From CAZVJA01 sp964626885 (lineage in GTDB: Bacteria > Planctomycetota > Planctomycetia > Planctomycetales > Planctomycetaceae), in assembly GCA_964626885.1 (NCBI GenBank), contig CAZVJA010000006.1:1-60467 (forward strand): a DNA stretch of 60,467 bases, in the 5' to 3' direction. Positions within the stretch are counted from its first letter, which is position 1; each line of letters opens with the position of its first letter. The notes under the pieces were generated by a model. The model was given only the letters and a program-made list of their open reading frames with translations. It ran no database searches and was not told where the DNA came from. A program made the translations under genes and the position numbers. Below are positions 26,751 through 34,647 of the stretch, in pieces.

Positions 26751-29700
26751 TTACCGGTCCTCCTGGTTTTCAATTTGCGGGAACAATTCACGGGCTTCCG
26801 GTTCGGCCGGAGTTGCCGGGGCCGATTGCAAGGCGCGATTCAAGGCAGGAACCGATCCGAGTTCGCTGGGATCGACGAGCATTAGATGTTGCCGCCCACC
26901 GATAGCAGGATCGACGATCGTCAGCGGCCGATTCGCCAGAACCTGCTCGACGGTCCGCCAGTACATTTGCAACGCAGTGAGTGTCGGGCTGGCGCGATAC
27001 GACTGCAGCAGGCTGTTGAACCGAGCCGCACCCCCTTCCGCTGACTGCACCCGCGAGACCGCCGACTCATGTGCGGCGAGAATGGTTGCTCCCGCTTCTC
27101 CCGAAAGAGAGAACCGCCCCTCCGCGTTCTCCTGCGTCAATTGACGCCAAAGCTTCTCATCGAGTGACCAGTCGGAAACATTGCCGGTCGTCGAGCTGTT
27201 CACGGCATCCTGCTTGGATGGGACCGACGCGCTCAACAGTCGGATTGCCTCCTCCCCCGCCCCGGTTAACACTTTGCCGGCGTAATAGGCCTGGGCGTCG
27301 TTGCGGCTTTGCTCCCGTTCCTCGAGGGCATCGGCAACGTCCCGATAGGAAGGCACGACCGCCAGCGGCGGATGGACATCAAGCAGGCTGAGATCCATGA
27401 CTTCCAATCCCAACCCGTAATTGACGATGCGCTCGCGAATGCGCGCAAGGCACTCCGATTCCATCCGCGTGCGTTCATCAGCCAACAAACCGTCCAGGCG
27501 GCGTTCGGCGGCAATCTCCCGGATCTCTCCCTCCGCCACCGCGCGCAGCGTCTCGACCGGCTGAGTCGAGCCGTACACGTAGTCCTTCAAATCGGAGATT
27601 CGATAATGCACTTCCGCGGTCACTTCGGCGGCGACTTCATCACCGGTGAGCAACAGAGATTCGTCGGGGCGCGGCTCGTAGCCGGTGTTCGCGTGCTCGC
27701 TCGTCCATTCAATTGGCGCGCCGAGTGTGTCGAGCGGAGCAGTGGTTGCGTCGGTACGCACGGGTTTGCGGCCGCGCGTGCGGAAACCGATCTCCAACCC
27801 GCGCACCCGCCCGACCTGCTCGCGATAGATCCGCTCGAACGGGGCGGGGAGCCGCCAATGCAAACCGGGTGAGAGTTCCGTCAAAAACTTTCCGTAACGT
27901 GTGACCACGGCGCGTTCATCTTCGGTAATCATCACAATTCCGGAGAGGAACCAGCAGAAGGCCGCTCCCAGGACCGCGATCCGCGCGAGAACATGTCGGT
28001 TCTTGAGGAACTGAAACACGAGCCGCGTGGGAGACAAGAACGTCGCCAGCCGATCCGTTCCGCGAATAAGCGACTGCATCCCTCGGCCGAGCCGAGTGTC
28101 GTCCCAGCGTTCAAACCACAGTAGCCGCATGGCGTTCATCATCACCGCAAGCGAAGAAAATTCGTGAAACAGCGCCCCCGCGACGGGACTCAAAAATCCG
28201 AGTCCGCACAATGCCATTCCCACGAAGTTCATGCCGAACGCAAACAGGAAGATGCTCTGCCGAATGTTTCGGACCAGTTGCCGCGACAATCGCAGCAGCC
28301 CCGGCAATGGACGGAGCGGATCTCCCATCAACACCAGATCCCCCGCCTCGGCGGCGATGTCGCTGCCGACTCCCCCCAGCGCGATGCCCACGCCAGCGGC
28401 TGCAAGTGCCGGCGCATCGTTCACACCGTCTCCCACCATCGCCACTCGCGCACCGTCGCGCGAACGTGATTCGATCCAGCGGGCTTTGTCGGCCGGCAGC
28501 ATCTCCGGCTCGACCTCATCAATCAACCCGAGCAATGCAGCCACGGCCTGGGCCGGCTCGGGACGATCCCCGGTGAGCAGCGCAAACGCCCGGATTCCCT
28601 CGTCGCGGAGTTCCTCGATCACATGGCGGCTTTCCGCGCGAAGCGTATCCCGCACGCCGATCGCGCCGATTACCTCACCATCAACGGCCACGAGCAGCGT
28701 CGTCTGGCCGGAGTGCTCAAGTTGGCCGAGACGAACCTCAACCTCCTGCGAGATCTCTGTCTGCTGTGTCTCCAGGAATCGACGATTTCCGACGGCGACT
28801 TGCCGGAGTACCTCTGGTGCCGCGGAATTTGTTTGATGGGGGGCAGCTTCCATCGACCACGGCCCGAGCAAACTTGCTCGCGCGCGGACGACAACTCCCG
28901 AACCGGGATGCGCCGTGAACTCTTCCGCCGCCGGCACAACGATTCCGCGCGACTCCGCCTCTCGCAAGATCAGCCGGGCGAGCAGATGTTCGCTGCGCTT
29001 CTCCGCGACCGCCGCCACACGAAGAATTTCTGGCTCGCTCAAGCCGGTGAACGACACGACCTCGCCGAGCGCCAATTCGCCGCGTGTGAGAGTCCCGGTT
29101 TTGTCGAACGCGATCGTATCGATATGTGCTAAACGCTCAAGCGCCGCCGAACCTTTGACAACCACGCCGGTTCGCGCCAGCCACGCCATTGCGGCAACAA
29201 CGGCCGTTGGAGTTGCCAAAATCAACGGGCAGGGACAAGCAACCACCAGTACGCCCAGCGCCGGTTTGAATCCCGCGGCCCAGGTACCGTCGTAAAATCT
29301 CCAGGCAATGAGAGTGATTGCGGCGATGCCAAGCACCACGGGCAAGAAGAGACGTGCTAATCGGTCTGCCGTCCGTTCCAGCGGGGTCTTGCGTTCGGCC
29401 GCTTCCGCGACTAGCCGCACAACACTTGCCAGCGTTGTTGCTTCGCCAACTTTGCGCGCTGCCACCGTGAGGGTGCCGAACTGATTCAGCGTGCCGGTGA
29501 AAACATCATCTCCTTCGCCTTTGTCCACCGGCAGGCTTTCGCCCGTGAGCGCGCTTTGATCGACCGTGGAAGCGCCCGAGACCACACGACCATCGACCGG
29601 AATCCTCTCCCCCGGCCGAATCGCGACAAGGTCACCCACGATGACTTGGCTGACCGGCAGATCCGACTCCCGGTCATCGCGAATGACATGCGCGGTCGGC

Positions 29701-30167
29701 GGGCAGAGATTGAAAATCCGACGGATAGCGCGTTGTGCACGATCCACGGTGTACCCCTCGATGCTTTCACCGCACAAGGCGATGAACACGACCAGCGCCG
29801 CCGTTGTGTGTTCGCCGAGAACGATTGCCGCGAGAGCCGCGATGGTCAACGCCAGGTCCGCGCCGACGCGCCCGTCGAACAGACCTTCAAGCGTCTGGTA
29901 AAGAATTCGTGCCCCCCCGAGCACCGCCGCCAGCAGCGACAACCGAAAACCGAACGGTGTTCGATAGGCAGACCACGAGGCATCACCAGTGAGCCCGGTG
30001 AGAAGATCGAGCAGGGCGTCGGCCCCAAACAGCAGCCCGACAACTGCCGTGAGCACGTAAATGGGAGCCGACTGGTAATGAAAGCTCCGTTCCGCCTCGG
30101 CGACGGCGACGTCCCCGGGGGCATTCTGCTGCAACAATTCTCGGGCGGATTCAGGAACGTAGTGCAT
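26751..30167 (-). CDS. P1B-type heavy-metal ATPase fused to an HflK-like SPFH domain
   Basis: From the ATG at 30167 this is a 1138-residue chain without interruption. Residues about 30-690 are a complete P1B ATPase: TGES at 208-211, the metal motif CPC at 311-313, the phosphorylation site DKTGTLT at 355-361, TGD at 532-534 and GDGVND at 579-584. The last helices carry HEFSSLAVMMNAMRLL. There is no N-terminal HMA domain with CxxC, and the usual SEHP motif reads SEHL at 392-395. Residues 727-746 form a new membrane helix, and about 748-965 an SPFH domain of HflK type (DERAVVTRYGKFLTELSPGL, LEVMDLSLLDVHPPLAVVPS), with a tail of about 170 residues. The longer upstream frame is not homologous. It heads an operon with hflC and hflK. 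Likely role: metal export or import linked to the SPFH/FtsH quality-control complex; the metal is not known. Confidence 0.85.
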   Translation of the reverse strand: MHYVPESARELLQQNAPGDVAVAEAERSFHYQSAPIYVLTAVVGLLFGADALLDLLTGLTGDASWSAYRTPFGFRLSLLAAVLGGARILYQTLEGLFDGRVGADLALTIAALAAIVLGEHTTAALVVFIALCGESIEGYTVDRAQRAIRRIFNLCPPTAHVIRDDRESDLPVSQVIVGDLVAIRPGERIPVDGRVVSGASTVDQSALTGESLPVDKGEGDDVFTGTLNQFGTLTVAARKVGEATTLASVVRLVAEAAERKTPLERTADRLARLFLPVVLGIAAITLIAWRFYDGTWAAGFKPALGVLVVACPCPLILATPTAVVAAMAWLARTGVVVKGSAALERLAHIDTIAFDKTGTLTRGELALGEVVSFTGLSEPEILRVAAVAEKRSEHLLARLILREAESRGIVVPAAEEFTAHPGSGVVVRARASLLGPWSMEAAPHQTNSAAPEVLRQVAVGNRRFLETQQTEISQEVEVRLGQLEHSGQTTLLVAVDGEVIGAIGVRDTLRAESRHVIEELRDEGIRAFALLTGDRPEPAQAVAALLGLIDEVEPEMLPADKARWIESRSRDGARVAMVGDGVNDAPALAAAGVGIALGGVGSDIAAEAGDLVLMGDPLRPLPGLLRLSRQLVRNIRQSIFLFAFGMNFVGMALCGLGFLSPVAGALFHEFSSLAVMMNAMRLLWFERWDDTRLGRGMQSLIRGTDRLATFLSPTRLVFQFLKNRHVLARIAVLGAAFCWFLSGIVMITEDERAVVTRYGKFLTELSPGLHWRLPAPFERIYREQVGRVRGLEIGFRTRGRKPVRTDATTAPLDTLGAPIEWTSEHANTGYEPRPDESLLLTGDEVAAEVTAEVHYRISDLKDYVYGSTQPVETLRAVAEGEIREIAAERRLDGLLADERTRMESECLARIRERIVNYGLGLEVMDLSLLDVHPPLAVVPSYRDVADALEEREQSRNDAQAYYAGKVLTGAGEEAIRLLSASVPSKQDAVNSSTTGNVSDWSLDEKLWRQLTQENAEGRFSLSGEAGATILAAHESAVSRVQSAEGGAARFNSLLQSYRASPTLTALQMYWRTVEQVLANRPLTIVDPAIGGRQHLMLVDPSELGSVPALNRALQSAPATPAEPEARELFPQIENQEDR

Positions 30168-30449
30168 CGCGGGAAATACCAAAGACGGACAGCGGCCGAA
30201 ACATCGTCGGGGATTGATGTCGATCGTACTGCCGCCGGAAAAAATGCGGAAATCCGGGCAATTCCATCGTATCCAACCCCATGGGCAGTGGCCAGACGAC
30301 GCCAGAACATCGGGTTTCGTCGCGAAAAACCGGCATTCGGTGGTTTTGGTTGACGTGCCCCTTCCGTATGCTGCAGCCTGAAGGGACGCAGCGGCAGGTC
30401 CGGACCGCCATAAAACCCCGGCAACGAATGCCTTTCGAGGAGAGGTCTG
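30168..30449. other. divergent promoter region
   Basis: The ATPase-HflK operon and the SDR gene diverge from this 282-base stretch. No gene is seen. TATGCT around 30366 could be a -10 box for the SDR gene, but no convincing -35 box accompanies it. Confidence 0.3.
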
Positions 30450-31229
30450 ATGAAAAAATTGAACGGCCGAGTGGCCCTTGTGACCGGGGCGGGACGAGGT
30501 ATCGGTCGGGCGATTGCCATCACATTTGGCAAAGAAGGGGTTCGCGTGGCAGCAGTCGCGAGAAGCAGAACTGAACTTTCCGCGCTCGTGGACGAGATTT
30601 CGTCGGCCGGCGGTGAAGCGATTGCCATTGAGGCCGATCTTTTTGAACGCTCTGAGTGTGCCCGGGTCGTTACCGAGACACGCACAAAATTGGGCTCGGT
30701 CGATATTCTGGTCAACAACGCGGGACTTGGAAGCAGCGCGCACCCAGCCCCCGTTGTGGAACTTCCGACTGACTTCTGGGACCGCACGCTCGAGTTGAAT
30801 CTCACCGTGCCGTTTCTACTGGCAAAAGAGATCCTACCCGACATGCTGCAGCGCGGCTGGGGCCGGGTGATCACGATCGCATCGATCGCCGGGCGTGTCG
30901 GTTCGATGCACGGCGCGGCCTACACCGCCAGCAAGCATGGAGTGATGGGCTTGATGCGAACGCTGGCGCTCGAGACCGCCGGCACCGGAGTCACGGTCAA
31001 TTGCATCTGCCCCGGTCCGGTCAAGACGGTGATGAACGATCTTCGCATTGCCTACGACGCAAAACGGCTCGATGTCCCCCTGGAACAGCTTGAACAGAAG
31101 TTGACGCCGATCGGAGGCCGGCTGGCTCCGGAAGACATCTCGCCGATGGCGGTCTACCTTGCGGGAGACGACGCGCGGATGATCACCGGCCAGGCGTTCA
31201 ATATTTGCGGCGGTTTGGTGATGGCGTGA
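30450..31229 (+). CDS. short-chain dehydrogenase/reductase, FabG-like
   Basis: The 259-residue protein is a classical SDR. The Rossmann motif is VTGAGRGIGRAIA near residue 12, then VDILVNNAGLG near 85, the catalytic Ser in ITIASIAGRVGS and the YxxxK pair in YTASKHGVM, and the C-terminal NICGG. It should reduce or oxidise a carbonyl or alcohol with NAD(P)H. The substrate is not visible; similarity to 3-oxoacyl-ACP reductases is general. GAGG four bases before the ATG gives a good start. Confidence 0.88.
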   Translation: MKKLNGRVALVTGAGRGIGRAIAITFGKEGVRVAAVARSRTELSALVDEISSAGGEAIAIEADLFERSECARVVTETRTKLGSVDILVNNAGLGSSAHPAPVVELPTDFWDRTLELNLTVPFLLAKEILPDMLQRGWGRVITIASIAGRVGSMHGAAYTASKHGVMGLMRTLALETAGTGVTVNCICPGPVKTVMNDLRIAYDAKRLDVPLEQLEQKLTPIGGRLAPEDISPMAVYLAGDDARMITGQAFNICGGLVMA

Positions 31230-31254
31230 CGGCGCGCCCTGTTCCGACGAACGT

Positions 31255-33276
31255 TCACAACCAGAGCCGCTGGCGGAGGAATTCGATGACGTCGCCGAAG
31301 AGAACGTAACCCAGGCTTCGCTTGCCGCAATGAACCTTGCCCCGGACTTCCGCGCCGATCCGCAAGTTGGGCAGCTTGGATGCATCGGTGGAAGCAAAGA
31401 CTTCGAAGACGCTCCCCCGCTCCGCCGACGTGACGGCTCGCGTGGAGATCTCTTCGACTTCGCCCGAGAACGTTGACTCACTCGCCGTCGCGAGAATGAA
31501 CTCGACCGGAAGCTGGTCCTTGCCGGCCGCTTCCTGGGCGCGGAGCAGGTGCCCCATGCGATGTTCCTCTACTTCCAGTTCGAGCCTCCAGGGGCCTGTG
31601 TCGTCCATGACTTCCAGCAAGGACTCTCCCATCTGCACCGGACGATTACCGAGAAGTTGATCGAGCTGGAACGTGGCCACGACGCCGTCAATCGGCGCGC
31701 GGACAATAAGCTCTTCATCTCTTTTCTTTAACAGCTCGACTTGAAGGATGAGGCCCCGAATCTGAATTCGTGTTTCCTCCAGCCTGCTCACGAGTTGAGC
31801 CAAGTCATTCCGGTTCTCGCTGGTTTCGGCTTCCACGCGTTGCCCTTGCAGACCCCGCTCAATCTGTGTTTGGGCATTCAAGTCGCTGACCGCTTTGTCA
31901 AGCTTCGCCTGCAGTTCATCGTTGCGCAGCTTCAGTAGCTGATCACCTGCCTTAACACGCACACCCCCTTCGACGAAAATCTCCTCGACCTTTCCCATCT
32001 CCGGGGCGAAGACCTGTCGGCGGACGATCGGCATCAGTCTCCCTTCTCCCTCGACGCGATATTCCCACGGCACAAATGTCAGCACGAGGCTGACCACGGC
32101 AATTGCTCCCAGGATCGCAGCGGTCTTTGCCAGCTTCCGGCCATGAAACCACTCAACAGCCTTCCCCAGGGTTTGCCACACCGGCAAGAGGAACACTCGC
32201 TGATGTCGCCGGGCATTGAAGAGCGCCGCCGCGACGTGGTCCGCCAGCAAGGCGGCCCGGGCCTCCAACTGCGGTTGCGGCTGACTGTCGGCCACCTGTT
32301 CCACGATCAAGCAGGCGAATGCACGGCTGCGCTTGCGCTCTTTCTCGGCGCGGTCGTCGGGATCAGTGGTATCGACGACCGGTTCGGTTTCAAACATCGG
32401 CACCAGCATCACCATCCGCGAGCCGCTCTCGTGGATGAAATCGGCCAGAGGCTTCTCTAGCTGCGGCGCGAGGTTCTCGATCTTCCCGGTAAAGGTGATC
32501 GACTCGTGCATCGCGATCACCCTGTCGGCGATGGCGGCCATCGCGCGACACAGGTTCGCCCGCGAATTCACGCGGTCCTGCCCGCTGATGGCAAGCACAT
32601 CGGTTTTTCGCCCGCGGAGCACGGCGACGCTCAAGCGATCGCAGCGGAGCAATTGCCGCCCGTCGTTCGCCGCCGTGGCTGCAACCTCATTGATGTCGAG
32701 GCTGCGTGCCAGCTCATACAGAAACGGTTCAAACTCGCCGTGGAACTTTTCCGGAGGTTCGGAGGCCGCCGCGTTTCGCCTCCGCTCGAGATACCGCGAC
32801 GCATAACCGGTCATCTGCTCGACGAATTGCAAGTAGCCGGGACGGGCTTCGACCGGAGAGTCGGGACGCTGAAAGATTTCGACAACACCGACGCTGTCGT
32901 CAGCCACTTGCAAGGCCGCGAGAATGATGAGATAGGGGACCGGCAAGTTGGAAGCATTCGCGTCGTCGGGTGCGTGCGAGCAGGCTTCCCCGGTGGCGAT
33001 CACATCCGCGAGCAGGCGGTCATTCAATCGCGCCACCTGGGCATTCTCGCGCAGCCCGATGTCGGCGATGCGGATCTCGCACGCAAGATTGAGCCTCGCC
33101 CCACCTTCCAGCGTCCAGATTGCTCCGGCTCGCGCACCGAGGGCCGTCACGAGCATCTGGAGGAATTGCGGGAAGAAGGCTTCCGGCGGAATCGATGATT
33201 GCGAGAGTTGCTCGATCTCGCGGGCCAGTTGCAAGACGCGTTCGCGAACCTGCTGAACGCCGGCTGGATTTGTCAT
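31255..33276 (-). CDS. GAF-GAF-membrane-HlyD adaptor hybrid
   Basis: The 673-residue protein has two GAF-like domains at about 30-165 and 190-355, one membrane helix at about 384-403, and a periplasmic HlyD-type half: a barrel-sandwich start (FAPEMGKVEEIFVEGGVRVK), a coiled coil (about 455-525), the second lipoyl half (LIVRAPIDGVVATFQLDQLL) and a beta-barrel. GAF domains usually sense small ligands in the cytoplasm, while HlyD adaptors bridge the inner-membrane and outer-membrane parts of exporters. The product could therefore couple a cytoplasmic signal to export. It is divergent from the HlyD/M50 genes at 33595-36879. Confidence 0.8.
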   Translation of the reverse strand: MTNPAGVQQVRERVLQLAREIEQLSQSSIPPEAFFPQFLQMLVTALGARAGAIWTLEGGARLNLACEIRIADIGLRENAQVARLNDRLLADVIATGEACSHAPDDANASNLPVPYLIILAALQVADDSVGVVEIFQRPDSPVEARPGYLQFVEQMTGYASRYLERRRNAAASEPPEKFHGEFEPFLYELARSLDINEVAATAANDGRQLLRCDRLSVAVLRGRKTDVLAISGQDRVNSRANLCRAMAAIADRVIAMHESITFTGKIENLAPQLEKPLADFIHESGSRMVMLVPMFETEPVVDTTDPDDRAEKERKRSRAFACLIVEQVADSQPQPQLEARAALLADHVAAALFNARRHQRVFLLPVWQTLGKAVEWFHGRKLAKTAAILGAIAVVSLVLTFVPWEYRVEGEGRLMPIVRRQVFAPEMGKVEEIFVEGGVRVKAGDQLLKLRNDELQAKLDKAVSDLNAQTQIERGLQGQRVEAETSENRNDLAQLVSRLEETRIQIRGLILQVELLKKRDEELIVRAPIDGVVATFQLDQLLGNRPVQMGESLLEVMDDTGPWRLELEVEEHRMGHLLRAQEAAGKDQLPVEFILATASESTFSGEVEEISTRAVTSAERGSVFEVFASTDASKLPNLRIGAEVRGKVHCGKRSLGYVLFGDVIEFLRQRLWL

Positions 33277-33594
33277 AAATAAAACTTACCCCAGCCCATC
33301 AAACCGTCTTCCACCACCTAACACGCCGCGTCCTAAGAACCATTCGTCGCGCCGGCGGACTATGCAAAACGCATTCTAGATTGTTCGATGATTTAATGCA
33401 AAACTTTGCCGTCGCCGAGTATGAAATCGTCACGCGGGTTTATCGGACAATGGCCAGAAAACGCGTCTTGCAAGGCAATTGTGCAGGGGGTCAGGGAGTG
33501 CGAATCATAAGAACATCTTCCGGCAATTCACCGACAACTGATACAATCACTCCATTGCCCCTATTTCAATCCCTTGTTCCAGGAGTCTAGTGTC
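33277..33594. other. divergent promoter region of the HlyD/M50 module
   Basis: No gene is firmly supported here. TACAAT at 33542-33547 is a good -10 candidate for the plus-strand genes, but I see no matching -35 box. ATGCAAAAC occurs twice (33362-33370 and 33396-33404), which could be paired binding sites. Confidence 0.3.
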
Positions 33595-34584
33595 ATGCGA
33601 CATGCCTTGACGGTCTGTAGTCTTTGCGGGGCGTGTGCGGTCGCCTGGATTGGCTGGGGGGGCGTGCAAGCGTTTTCCCAGGAAGGCCGAGCCGGTTCTT
33701 CCAAGGGATCGGCCACATCGAACGTCGACCGGGTTCATCTTCCGCAATGTCGTATTTTGCTGCCGAAGAACGTGCGGCTGGCAGCCGACCGCCCAGGGGT
33801 CATTGCGTTTATCGGACCGGAAGAAGGGGATCGAGTGAATGCCCGGCAGCAGCTTGCACGGCTTCGGGATGAAGTGGCTCAGGCAAATGTGGGGGTTGCC
33901 GCACTGCTCGCGGAAATCGACATCGACGTCCGCTATGCCAAAAAAGTTCAGCAGTACGACACCGTTAATCTCGACCGCGCGCTGGAAGCCAACAGAAAGC
34001 TTCCCAATGCCGTTCCAGAATTGGAAGTCGAGGAAATGCGGCTGGCCAAGGAAAAGAGTTTTCTCCAAATCGAAAAAGCGGAGCATGATCTTAAAGTCAA
34101 CCAGTTAAAGCTGCAGGAAGCGGAAGCGGAGTTGAAGACGTACCATGTTGAAGCTCCGTTCGACGGCATCGTCACGCGAATTTTCAAGCGGCCGGGAGAA
34201 GCGGTCCGCCAGGGAGATACGATTCTTGAAATGGTGAACACCGATCTTGTTCAGGTTGAAGGAGACGTCGATCTCAAAAATGTGTATGCCGTCAGGGAAG
34301 GAGCGAAAGTCATCGTTCAGTTGGACGTTCCTGGCGATGATCTCGAAGTCGAGAAACAGGAGTTCGAAGGGCGCATCGGATTTGTTGACGTGACCGTGAC
34401 CACCGCGACAAATACCGTGCGGGTTTGGGCGGAGGTGGAAAACCGAGATAATATCCTCCGCGGAGGTGGAATCGCCAAGATGACTATCTTCCCCGACGAT
34501 GTCGTGGCGCCCACCAAGAAAGGGGGCGCCGAAGCCCCCCGTCCGCGGCAATCCTCCAATTCGCCGCGCACCCGCGCGAATTGA
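33595..34584 (+). CDS. HlyD-family periplasmic adaptor (membrane fusion protein)
   Basis: The start at 33595 has AGGAG nine bases upstream and begins a signal peptide that ends near VQAFS. The 329-residue protein has the family layout: a lipoyl start (RLAADRPGVIAFIGPEEGDR), a coiled-coil hairpin at about 90-180, the closing lipoyl half (YHVEAPFDGIVTRIFKRPGE) and a beta-barrel with GIAKMTIFPDD. It should be periplasmic and bridge an inner-membrane component to an outer-membrane channel, neither of which is encoded beside it. It is 63 bases upstream of the M50-HlyD gene. Confidence 0.82.
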   Translation: MRHALTVCSLCGACAVAWIGWGGVQAFSQEGRAGSSKGSATSNVDRVHLPQCRILLPKNVRLAADRPGVIAFIGPEEGDRVNARQQLARLRDEVAQANVGVAALLAEIDIDVRYAKKVQQYDTVNLDRALEANRKLPNAVPELEVEEMRLAKEKSFLQIEKAEHDLKVNQLKLQEAEAELKTYHVEAPFDGIVTRIFKRPGEAVRQGDTILEMVNTDLVQVEGDVDLKNVYAVREGAKVIVQLDVPGDDLEVEKQEFEGRIGFVDVTVTTATNTVRVWAEVENRDNILRGGGIAKMTIFPDDVVAPTKKGGAEAPRPRQSSNSPRTRAN

Positions 34585-34647
34585 TTGGTCAGATTGATAA
34601 TCAATGCTCCTTCGCCCTAAACCGAAATACCGATCCCGTTCATCCCG

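Noticed and set aside
30168..30743. N-terminal extension of the ATPase-HflK fusion
   Set aside because: The extra 192 codons overlap the SDR gene and its promoter, and are Arg/Ser-rich without an HMA domain.
33396..33590. A 64-codon frame ending four bases before the HlyD gene, considered as a RiPP precursor for the PqqD-M50 protein
   Set aside because: No ribosome binding site, no Cys- or Gly-rich core pattern convincing enough, and it would overlap the likely promoter at 33542.
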